This document shows, piece after piece, positions 1 to 6,338 of a stretch of DNA of 16,546 bases. The stretch is from NCBI GenBank assembly GCA_035299585.1, contig DATGWF010000110.1:1-16546 (forward strand). Reading direction: 5' to 3'. The notes beneath the pieces are model-generated. The model made no database searches. It worked only from the letters and a program-made list of their open reading frames with translations, and was not told the origin of the DNA. This DNA is from DATGWF01 sp035299585. Its GTDB lineage: Bacteria; Actinomycetota; Actinomycetes; Actinomycetales; Microbacteriaceae. Made by a program: the position numbers and the translations under genes. Numbering within the stretch: the stretch's first letter is position 1; every line of letters begins with the position of its first letter.

Positions 1-1
1 A

Positions 2-595
2 CAGCACAGGGAACTGCTCGAGCGGGCTGCTCGAAGCCTCGGGGTGTTCACCGAGGCCGACCTTGCCGACTGGTGGCGAATGCCGAGTGCGCTTGTGAAG
101 CCGCGATTGCGAGAGCTCGAGGCGGCCGGGATTGTTGAGCCGGTCACGGTTGAGGGGTGGCACAGCGCGACTGGTCGAGCGACACCGGCGTGGCGACACC
201 GCGACGCGACCGCTCCACGTCGCTTCGAGACCGAGACGGTATTGTCCCCGTTTGATCCGATTGTCTGGTACCGACCGCGAGCGGAGCGACTGTTTCACTT
301 CACGTACCGGATCGAGATCTACACGCCGGCTCCCCAACGACAGTTTGGCTACTACAGCCTCCCCGTACTCGTCGACGACGCGATTGTCGCCCGCGTCGAC
401 CTCAAAGCCGACCGGCCGAATCGCACCCTGCTGGTGCAATCCACCTGGGCTGAACAGCACGCACCGGGCGACCTTGGCGAACGCCTTCTTCCCGCACTGC
501 GCGAAGCGGCAGCGTGGCGCGGACTCGAGCGAGTCGAGGTGCGACCGGTCGGCAACGCGGCCCACCGGCTGCCGAATCGGTTCGAGGTCGGCTAG
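2..595 (+). CDS. YcaQ/AlkZ-like winged-helix DNA-repair protein, 3' part (5' end outside window)
   Basis: The reading frame is open from the window edge, so this is the C-terminal part of a longer gene; the GTG at 44 is internal. About 197 residues are visible. The stretch starting LSPFDPIVWYRPRAERLF (visible residues about 82-99), followed by a YRIEIY segment and an FGYYSLPVL segment, is typical of the C-terminal half of the YcaQ/AlkX-AlkZ family (COG3214, HTH_42). Members of this family in E. coli and Streptomyces are DNA glycosylases that unhook interstrand crosslinks. The catalytic QxQ/QxD motif of the family lies in the N-terminal part, which is missing here, so glycosylase activity cannot be judged. 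The stop TAG shares a CTAG palindrome with the stop of the convergent metalloprotease gene. Family assignment is fairly sure; the damage substrate is unknown. Confidence 0.8.
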   Translation, partial: QHRELLERAARSLGVFTEADLADWWRMPSALVKPRLRELEAAGIVEPVTVEGWHSATGRATPAWRHRDATAPRRFETETVLSPFDPIVWYRPRAERLFHFTYRIEIYTPAPQRQFGYYSLPVLVDDAIVARVDLKADRPNRTLLVQSTWAEQHAPGDLGERLLPALREAAAWRGLERVEVRPVGNAAHRLPNRFEVG

Positions 596-1470
596 AAGCT
601 CCCTCCGATCTGCTTGAGTCGGGCGATTCGGTCCGGAATGGGCGGATGGGTGCTGAAGAGCCGCTCAACCATGCCCGGCCGACTCGGGTCGGCAATCCAC
701 AAGTGCGCCATCGCGGTGTTTTGCTTGCGCATCGGTCGACCGTAGTCGGCGAGCTTCTGCAACGCACGTGCGAGCGCGTCCGGGTGACGAGTGGTGAGCG
801 CGCCGGTGGCGTCTGCGAGATACTCGCGCTGACGCGAAATGGCCAGCTGCACCATGGTCGCGACAAGTGGCGCGACGAGCATGGCGATGATCCCAAACAC
901 CATGACGACCGGGTTGGAATTTTCGCGGCTGCCTCGAGCGAAAAAGCTCATGCGAAGGAGCATGTCGGCGATGAACCCGACGGCGACGACGAGACCGAAC
1001 ACAATCATGGAGACCCGGATGTCGTAATTCCGCACGTGGCCGAGTTCGTGCGCCATGACGCCCTCGAGCTCGTCATCGTCCATGATCTGCAATAGACCGG
1101 TCGTCGCGGCGACCACCGCGTGCTCGGGGTCACGTCCGGTTGCGAATGCATTGGGTGCTGGGTCGTCAATGAGGTAGATCTTCGGCATCGGCGAGCCGGT
1201 GGCAATGCATAGGTTTTCGACGGTGCGCCACAGCCGCGGATAGTCGGCTTGACTCTGCAACTGCACGGCACCCGCCATGGACACGGCTTGCTTATCGGCG
1301 TTCCAATACTGAAATGCCGCGTAGGCAGAGGAGCCGAGGACAACCCAGACGACAATGCTCCAGTCACCATAGATGGCGCTCGCCAGCCAGCCAAGGCCGG
1401 TAATGATGAGCAGGAAGAACGCCAGAATCAGAACGGTGTTGCGCTTGTTCTTCGCAATCGCGGAATACAT
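592..1470 (-). CDS. M48-family membrane zinc metalloprotease, HtpX-like
   Basis: A 292-residue integral membrane protease. Two hydrophobic segments lie at about residues 12-33 and 38-53, and two more at about 154-172 and 187-210. The zinc site is HELGH (141-145, inside AHELGHVRNYD), with the third ligand expected to be Glu216 in the REYLAD segment after the last membrane segments. This layout matches HtpX/M48B proteins of about 290 residues, which cleave misfolded or damaged membrane proteins with the active site facing the cytoplasm. The ATG at 1470 is 3 bases after the stop of lemA, so the pair is very probably co-transcribed and translationally coupled. LemA-M48 pairing is common in bacteria. 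The stop overlaps that of the convergent YcaQ-like gene. It may be a LemA-associated M48 protein, not a strict HtpX ortholog. Confidence 0.92.
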   Translation of the reverse strand: MYSAIAKNKRNTVLILAFFLLIITGLGWLASAIYGDWSIVVWVVLGSSAYAAFQYWNADKQAVSMAGAVQLQSQADYPRLWRTVENLCIATGSPMPKIYLIDDPAPNAFATGRDPEHAVVAATTGLLQIMDDDELEGVMAHELGHVRNYDIRVSMIVFGLVVAVGFIADMLLRMSFFARGSRENSNPVVMVFGIIAMLVAPLVATMVQLAISRQREYLADATGALTTRHPDALARALQKLADYGRPMRKQNTAMAHLWIADPSRPGMVERLFSTHPPIPDRIARLKQIGGSF

Positions 1471-1473
1471 GGC

Positions 1474-2037
1474 CTAGAACTGGATGCGCGGCGGTTCAGC
1501 AATGGCGGCAGCGTCCGCAACCTCGAAGAAGTCACGCTCGGTGAAGCCGAGGTTTCGCACGAAGAGCGTGTTGGGGAACAGCTTGATCTTCGTGTTGAAA
1601 TCGCGCACGCCGCCGTTGTAGAAGCGTCGCGCGGCCTGAATCTTGTCTTCGGTGTCGACAAGCTCGGACTGCAGGCCGAGAAAGTTTTGACTGGCCTGGA
1701 GCTGCGGGTACGCCTCGGCCACGGCGAAGATGCTCTTGAGGGCCGCCTGCATGTGATTCTCGGCAGCGGAGGCCTCGGCCGGTCCGCTCGCCGAGAGCGT
1801 CTCGGCGCGTGCCTTGGTGACGTTCTCGAAGACCTCTTTTTCGTGGGCGGCATAGCCCTTGACCGTCTCGATGAGGTTCGGGATGAGGTCGGCACGTCGC
1901 TTGAGCTGGACGGTAATGTCGCTCCATGCCTCGTCGACACGGACGTTGAGCGTGACGAGCGAGTTGTACGTCGCCCACAGGTAGATGCCGGCAAGCAGCA
2001 CGAGTCCGACGAAGATGACGGGAATCAGCCATTCCAT
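1474..2037 (-). CDS. lemA: LemA family membrane protein
   Basis: 187 residues. One N-terminal membrane helix (residues about 4-22) is followed by a largely helical domain. The family signatures are the NVRVDEAWSDITVQLKRRADLIPNL region (31-55, given here only as its key residues D35, W38, L45, R48, D50 and P53) and the FYNGGVRDFNTKIKLFP segment from about 139. I chose the ATG at 2037 because a GGAGG site sits 8 bases upstream. An alternative TTG at 2052 overlaps that site itself, so it is unlikely. LemA proteins are anchored with a short outer N-terminus and a cytoplasmic helical bundle; their molecular role is not settled. The gene is followed after 3 bases by the M48 protease, suggesting that LemA assists or regulates it (inference). 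I found no convincing promoter in the 141 bases between this gene and the tRNA. Confidence 0.93.
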   Translation of the reverse strand: MEWLIPVIFVGLVLLAGIYLWATYNSLVTLNVRVDEAWSDITVQLKRRADLIPNLIETVKGYAAHEKEVFENVTKARAETLSASGPAEASAAENHMQAALKSIFAVAEAYPQLQASQNFLGLQSELVDTEDKIQAARRFYNGGVRDFNTKIKLFPNTLFVRNLGFTERDFFEVADAAAIAEPPRIQF

Positions 2038-2178
2038 GGCGAGTGCCTCCAAAGGATTGTCCTATCCGAATCTTAGGCGGGCACGCTGTGGATTCACCGT
2101 GACGCCACGGCGCAATTCACTGCAACCTGAGGGGTCGCTCTCGGGCTCTGAATCCGCGACCCAGACGTGATTCTTCGG

Positions 2179-2252
2179 TAGCCCCAGTGGGACTCGAACC
2201 CACACTTGGACGATTTTAAGTCGTCTGCCTCTGCCGATTGGGCTATGGGGCC
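2179..2252 (-). tRNA. tRNA with UAA anticodon (leucine codon UUA), short class-I variable loop
   Basis: Read on the - strand it folds as a 74-nt cloverleaf: acceptor stem GGCCCCA/TGGGGCT (with a G1-U72 wobble), D arm with a GG pair in the loop, anticodon stem GACGA/TCGTC enclosing CTTAAAA (anticodon TAA), T arm GTGGG-TTCGAGT-CCCAC, and discriminator A73. CCA is not encoded; CCG follows. The anticodon reads UUA (leucine). However, the variable region is only CAAGT (5 nt), whereas bacterial tRNA-Leu normally carries a long class-II arm. The D stem also has only three clear pairs. A73 agrees with leucine identity. The decoding assignment rests on the anticodon alone; the amino acid attached is not certain. 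Confidence 0.9.
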
Positions 2253-2275
2253 CCGCACCACCCCGAATGCGAGAT

Positions 2276-2302
2276 GGCCCGGCAGGTCAAACCTACCGGG
2301 CC
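2276..2302 (-). terminator. Hairpin terminator downstream of ndh
   Basis: A 12-bp stem with one C-A mismatch (2276-2287 with 2291-2302) closes on a 3-base loop. It lies 33 bases beyond the stop of the NADH dehydrogenase gene and before the tRNA. No T-run follows on the - strand, as is common for actinobacterial hairpin terminators. It probably ends the ftsB-DUF501-protease-ndh transcript. It would also separate that transcript from the tRNA, whose own promoter I could not identify. Confidence 0.7.
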
Positions 2303-2334
2303 TTCCCGAATCAGGAGCGGAATAGCCGCTCGAG

Positions 2335-3843
2335 CTAGCTCGCGGCCGGCTTCTTGGCGGCGGGCTTCTTCGCGGCCGGAGCCTTCGCAGTAGCCTTGGC
2401 GGCCGGAGCCTTCTTGGCTGCAGCCTTCGGGGCAGCCTTCGCAGCGGGAGCCTTCGTGGCTGCAGCCTTCGGGGCAGCCTTCGCAGCCGGTGCCTTCCTG
2501 GCCGGAACAGCTACCGCATCAGCAGGCTTCGGACGTGACGCGAACTCCTCAAACGCGGCACGCGGCTGCTGCGTCGCGGCAAGCGAGACGACCTCGCGAC
2601 CCAGCCAGAATTGTGACCACCAGTCGCCGACAACGCGGAACTTGCGCTCCCAGGTCGGCATTGCCAACCCGTGATAACCGCGGTGAGCAACCCAGGCCGG
2701 GAAGCCCTTGATGGCAAGCTTGCCCGACTGGAAAACGCCGACGCCAAGGCCCAGACCGGCAACAGCGCCGAGATTCTTGTGGACGTATTCCTTGGGCTCC
2801 TCGCCGCGCAGCACGGCTACCAGGTTCTTGGCGAGCAGCTTTGCCTGACGAACCGCGTGCTGGGCGTTAGGCACGCAGAAGCCGCCGACGCCGCCACCGG
2901 AGAGGTCCGGGACCTGGCTGATGTCGCCGGCAGCCCAGGCGCCGTCGACAATGTCGTCCTCGGTGCCGATGCGCAGATCGGCGCGGGTGATGATGCGACC
3001 ACGCTCGTCGGCAGCGAAGTCGCTCCCACGCACGACGGTGGGGTTCGCCATCACGCCGGCAGTCCACACGATGAGGTCGGTCTCGAAGCTCTCGCCGGTC
3101 GACAGCTCGATGACGCCGCCCTCGGCGGATTTGAGCTGGGTGTCGAGGTGAATGCGGGCGGCCCGACCGTGCAGGTTTTTCTCGACCCACTTGCTGGTCT
3201 CGAGCGATACCTCGGGCATGATGCGACCCATCGCCTCAATGAGGTGGAAGCTGATGTCGTCAAAGGACAGCTCGGGGTAGTACCGCAGGAGCGAGGTCGC
3301 GAAGGAGCGAAGCTCGGCGAAGACCTCGATACCGGCGAAGCCGCCACCGACGACCACAACGGTCAGCAGGCGGTTGCGCTCCGGGCCGGCCGGCAACTGT
3401 GCCGCCTTGTCGAAGTTCGTGACCATTCGGTCGCGAATCGCGGTCGCTTCTTCGACGGTCTTGAGGCCGTAGGCGAGGTCGGCGATTCCCGGAATGGGGA
3501 ACGTGCGCGACACCGCACCTGCGGTGACAACGATGTGGTCGTAGCTGAGCTCGTAGGGCTCTCCCGCATTCGGTGTGATTGTCGCGGTCTTGGTCGCGTG
3601 TGAGATCGAGGTCACCTTGCCGGAAACGACGTTGGTGCGCTTGAGGTGGCGACGGTGCGGCACGACGACGTGGTCGGGCTCAATGGAACCGGCGGCAACC
3701 TCAGGCAGGAACGGCTGGTAGGTCATGTACGGCAGCGGGTCCACCATGGTGACCTCAGCTTCGCCGCGTCGCAGCCACTTCTCCAGCTTCCAAGCAGTGT
3801 AGAAACCGGCGTAACCGCCGCCCACAATCAAAATTTTCGGCAC
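2335..3843 (-). CDS. ndh: Type II NADH dehydrogenase (NDH-2) with Lys/Ala/Pro-rich tail
   Basis: 502 residues. A first dinucleotide fold at the N-terminus (VGGGYAGFYTA, about 7-17) binds FAD. A second (VVVGGGFAGIEVFAEL, about 162-177) binds NADH. AWAAGDISQVPDL is the late FAD-contacting motif. The body ends near residue 447, the usual size for NDH-2, a single-subunit monotopic enzyme that passes electrons from NADH to menaquinone without pumping protons. The last 55 residues (2335-2502) are almost only Ala, Lys and Pro, with 14 lysines and no acidic residue, built on a 14-residue repeat. The start is GTG at 3843, with AAGGAG 9 bases upstream, inside the 14-base gap after the protease gene. 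It is the last gene of a four-gene operon closed by the hairpin at 2276-2302. Confidence 0.93.
   Translation of the reverse strand: MPKILIVGGGYAGFYTAWKLEKWLRRGEAEVTMVDPLPYMTYQPFLPEVAAGSIEPDHVVVPHRRHLKRTNVVSGKVTSISHATKTATITPNAGEPYELSYDHIVVTAGAVSRTFPIPGIADLAYGLKTVEEATAIRDRMVTNFDKAAQLPAGPERNRLLTVVVVGGGFAGIEVFAELRSFATSLLRYYPELSFDDISFHLIEAMGRIMPEVSLETSKWVEKNLHGRAARIHLDTQLKSAEGGVIELSTGESFETDLIVWTAGVMANPTVVRGSDFAADERGRIITRADLRIGTEDDIVDGAWAAGDISQVPDLSGGGVGGFCVPNAQHAVRQAKLLAKNLVAVLRGEEPKEYVHKNLGAVAGLGLGVGVFQSGKLAIKGFPAWVAHRGYHGLAMPTWERKFRVVGDWWSQFWLGREVVSLAATQQPRAAFEEFASRPKPADAVAVPARKAPAAKAAPKAAATKAPAAKAAPKAAAKKAPAAKATAKAPAAKKPAAKKPAAS
2416..2487. repeat. 42-bp tandem repeat coding the NDH-2 tail
   Basis: An identical 30-base segment occurs at 2416-2445 and again at 2458-2487, giving a 42-bp period. 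It codes for the 14-residue unit KAPAAKAAPKAAA plus K or T, followed by shorter degenerate copies. The unit keeps frame, so gain or loss of copies would only change tail length. Confidence 0.85.
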
Positions 3844-3857
3844 GCGCCACTTCTCCT

Positions 3858-5126
3858 TTAGAGCAGGTTTCGGTTCGAGCGCGAGCCATCCGCGTGGGAA
3901 TGTGACTGCGCCCGAGACAAACGACGATTGACCGCGACGGCAATCACCGAGCTCAGCGTACCAAACGCACTCAGCAAGATGAGCGGGAGCGTCACCGTGG
4001 CGAGGCTTTGCGGCGTGGGGAACAGGGCAATCGCAAACGGAGGCCGGGCCGGATCCGCCGGGACGTCTGCCGTTGCGGTCGGGCCTGGCGCGGGCGTCTC
4101 GACCGCGCGCCGGTGAATGCGAATCCAGTCCGCCAAACTCCCCATTGGGTTGTCAGACACTCTCGGGACGTCGGCAGATACCGCGGCCGGTGGGTTGATG
4201 AGTCCGTATCCATATATCGGGCTCGGCACGTGGTCACTCTTCGGGGTCGCCGTGGCGATAACACGCTGGATGACATTGTTGGCATCGAGATCTGGGTGGG
4301 CCGCGCGGACGAGAGCGACCAGGCCCGACACAATCGGTGCTGCGGCGCTCGTGCCAGACCATTCAACATACCCGCCGCCCGGCACCGCACCCACAATCTC
4401 TTCGCTCGGCGCGGCAACGGAAATCGTGATGCCCTGTGAGGACGCGCGGGTACTTGCCGTCTGTGTCCGATTCACACCCGCAACGGTGAGAACGCCGGGT
4501 ATGGTCGCAGGGGCCCCGACGACATCGGTTCCGCTCCCCCGATTTCCGGCTGCGGCAACCACGACGACATCGTGATCGAAGGCGTACTGGAATGCCGCAT
4601 CCCACGATTGCGGCCAGTCTGGAGTGTTCCGCGTGAGCGACATATTAATGACCTTGGCGCCGTTGTCGACGGCCCAACGGATGCCGTCGGCGATTTGGTC
4701 ATCGTTGGACTTCGTGGCGCTATCGGAACCGAAGGCGACGGAGACCGACAGCAGGCTGGCCTCTGGTGCGACACCGATGACACCGCCAGACCCACCGGTG
4801 CCCCGCCCGGCGAGCACCGAGGCGACGAGCGTGCCGTGTTCAGATTCACTCCCGACGGGCGTTTGTCCGTCCGGAGAGCCCATGCCCGACTGATCGATTC
4901 CGCCAACGACCGCGCCACGCAAATCAGCGACGGAACCGTCGATGCCCGTGTCGATGACCGCGACCGTCACTCCCGCGCCGCGCGTGACGTCCCACGCCTC
5001 CGAAAAACCGTATTGCGACAGCCAGTACTCACGATCACGGATGGTGTCGGCGAACGCCGGCGCGGCAAGCACGCTGAACACCGCGGTCAGCACCCCCGCG
5101 CTCACCCATCGTCGAACCGATCGCAC
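3858..5126 (-). CDS. Mycosin-like membrane-anchored subtilisin (S8) serine protease
   Basis: 422 residues. A signal peptide (about 1-26, ending APAFA) leads into an S8 domain with Asp59 (AVIDTGIDG), His97 (SESEHGTLVAS), oxyanion Asn195 (AAAGNRGSG) and Ser260 (SGTSAAAPIVSGLV). A proline/alanine-rich linker (about 341-364) follows, then one membrane helix (about 374-399) and an Arg-rich tail (about 401-419). Signal peptide, protease and C-terminal anchor is the layout of mycosins (MycP), which serve ESX/type VII secretion, and the start of the domain also resembles them. The catalytic residues are all present, so it should be active outside the membrane. The start is GTG at 5126, 3 bases after the DUF501 stop, with GAGGAG 9 bases upstream. 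No ESX component is in the window. A general envelope protease of the same fold is the alternative. Confidence 0.9.
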   Translation of the reverse strand: MRSVRRWVSAGVLTAVFSVLAAPAFADTIRDREYWLSQYGFSEAWDVTRGAGVTVAVIDTGIDGSVADLRGAVVGGIDQSGMGSPDGQTPVGSESEHGTLVASVLAGRGTGGSGGVIGVAPEASLLSVSVAFGSDSATKSNDDQIADGIRWAVDNGAKVINMSLTRNTPDWPQSWDAAFQYAFDHDVVVVAAAGNRGSGTDVVGAPATIPGVLTVAGVNRTQTASTRASSQGITISVAAPSEEIVGAVPGGGYVEWSGTSAAAPIVSGLVALVRAAHPDLDANNVIQRVIATATPKSDHVPSPIYGYGLINPPAAVSADVPRVSDNPMGSLADWIRIHRRAVETPAPGPTATADVPADPARPPFAIALFPTPQSLATVTLPLILLSAFGTLSSVIAVAVNRRLSRAQSHSHADGSRSNRNLL

Positions 5127-5129
5127 TCG

Positions 5130-5648
5130 CTAGTTCTCCTCGAGGTAGGAGGGGCATTCGCAGCGCTCGGGCGACCACGCCGAGCGCTCGAGGGCCGCAT
5201 CACCGACGGGGTTCACACCCGGGCCGGCAGCGAGACTGTGTGCCGCGAGCGCGTGGAGGCACTTGACCCGGGCGGGCATGCCTCCCGCCGTAATTCCTGC
5301 GATTTCCGGTACCTCACCGAAGCCGGAACGATCGATGAGATACGACTCGTGCGCGAGTTGGTAGTGCCCGGCGAAGTCGGCGTCACTGGCGAGGCGGGCG
5401 TTCAGCTCAACCATCAGTTGACCGGCTTCGAGGGCAGACAGTGCGGCCGTGGCGCCCGGGTGGGTGAGGTAGTAAAACGTCGGAAATGGCGTTCCATCTT
5501 CGAGGCGAGGCTTGGTCGCGACGACCGTCGGCGCGCCACACACGCACCGAGCGGCGACCCCGACGACATCGCGAGGGGTGCGCCCGAGCTGGATTCCGAC
5601 CTTGCGCAGGTCTTCTTCCGCGACGGGTTCAAACGGCGGTCGACTCAT
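5130..5648 (-). CDS. DUF501 conserved protein
   Basis: 172 residues, soluble, with no signal peptide or membrane helix. The core GGMPARVKCLHALAAH (122-137) and the RCVCGAPTVVATKPR segment (34-48) identify the DUF501 family, which is typically found next to ftsB/divIC and eno in actinobacteria and has no known biochemical function. Cysteines at 35, 37, 130, 163 and 165, with His132 and His137, could form a metal site (inference). The ATG at 5648 overlaps the ftsB stop (TAATG), which decides this start over an in-frame position 20 codons upstream that would lie inside ftsB. Translation is almost surely coupled to ftsB, which suggests a role in or near division. Confidence 0.92.
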   Translation of the reverse strand: MSRPPFEPVAEEDLRKVGIQLGRTPRDVVGVAARCVCGAPTVVATKPRLEDGTPFPTFYYLTHPGATAALSALEAGQLMVELNARLASDADFAGHYQLAHESYLIDRSGFGEVPEIAGITAGGMPARVKCLHALAAHSLAAGPGVNPVGDAALERSAWSPERCECPSYLEEN

Positions 5649-6259
5649 TACTGCGCTCCCTGCGAAGGTGCGGTCGACGGCGCAACGGGGGCGGCACCGG
5701 CGCCCCACACTGAGCTGAGCAGATTGCCGAGCCAGTGGCTCTGCGTCTGCTCGACGGCCCCGGTTGCCTCGTGGGCCGAGGGAAGCGTGAGCTGCCCGGG
5801 GGTGAGGTCATTGATGACGAGATACGACACGTCACCGGGTTGAACGAAGTACAGCCGCTCGCGCGCCTGCGTCTCGATGAAGGTCGGATCGTTCCACTGC
5901 TGACGCTCAGCCTCCTGAGCGGCCATGGTCGCCTTCGCTTGGTTGATATCGGACTGCAGCGCCGCAATCTGCTGGCGTTGCACCACGAGCTCCTGGATAC
6001 GCGGAATGAGGCTCAAGACACCGATGGTGAGGATTCCCGCCATGACGAGCGAGAATGCGGAAAATCGGAACCCGTTGAGCCACGCGGCGCGACGTCGCTG
6101 GGTCGCGAGTTGCTCGGCGACGACGCGCGCCTTCGACTGCACCTCGGAGCGGATTGTTGGCGAGGCAGGGCGTTTCGCCGCCTCTCGCCCAGAAGCGGCG
6201 CTCGGCGCACTCGGTGCGACGGTCCGCTTTCGTGGTGCGGGAGCACTTGGACGTTTCAC
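5648..6259 (-). CDS. ftsB: Septum formation initiator, FtsB/DivIC family
   Basis: 203 residues. A basic, Ala/Pro/Ser-rich cytoplasmic N-terminus (1-60) is followed by one membrane helix (about 66-86), a coiled coil (about 87-120) and the family motif region WNDPTFIETQARERLYFVQ (122-140), ending PGDVSYLVI. The C-terminal tail (about 160-203) is rich in Gln, Ala and Pro. FtsB/DivIC pairs with FtsL and FtsQ/DivIB to activate septal peptidoglycan synthesis. The protein is about twice the length of E. coli FtsB, as in other actinobacteria. The start is GTG at 6259. It is the first gene of the DUF501-protease-ndh operon; a TTGACA element near the end of the preceding gene may serve it. Confidence 0.93.
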   Translation of the reverse strand: MKRPSAPAPRKRTVAPSAPSAASGREAAKRPASPTIRSEVQSKARVVAEQLATQRRRAAWLNGFRFSAFSLVMAGILTIGVLSLIPRIQELVVQRQQIAALQSDINQAKATMAAQEAERQQWNDPTFIETQARERLYFVQPGDVSYLVINDLTPGQLTLPSAHEATGAVEQTQSHWLGNLLSSVWGAGAAPVAPSTAPSQGAQ

Positions 6260-6309
6260 GCCTTGCCCCTTTCCGTCACCGACCCTTCGACGATACCCGC
6301 CCCACTCCT

Positions 6310-6338
6310 GACTGTGCCGAGAGTGCGCCGTGTGTCAA
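6310..6338 (-). promoter_or_regulatory. Possible promoter for the ftsB operon
   Basis: A perfect -35 TTGACA (6333-6338, overlapping the TGA stop of the acyl-CoA dehydrogenase gene) lies 17 bases from a weak -10 candidate ACAGTC (6310-6315). The -10 is poor, so this rests mainly on the -35 and on the position about 50 bases before the ftsB start. Confidence 0.35.

Noticed and set aside
2038..2178. Promoter of lemA-M48 (TAAGAT near 2067-2072)
   Set aside because: A fair -10 match, but no acceptable -35 at 16-18 bases; too weak to list.
2354..2502. Possible CRISPR-like or non-coding repeat array
   Set aside because: The repeat is in frame, codes for the Ala/Lys/Pro tail of NDH-2, and has no spacer structure.
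2671..3603. Long open frame on the + strand opposite ndh
   Set aside because: Shadow of NDH-2, whose two dinucleotide folds establish the real strand and frame.
4572..5843. Open frame on the + strand spanning the protease, DUF501 and part of ftsB
   Set aside because: It crosses three well-supported genes on the other strand and shows no family features.
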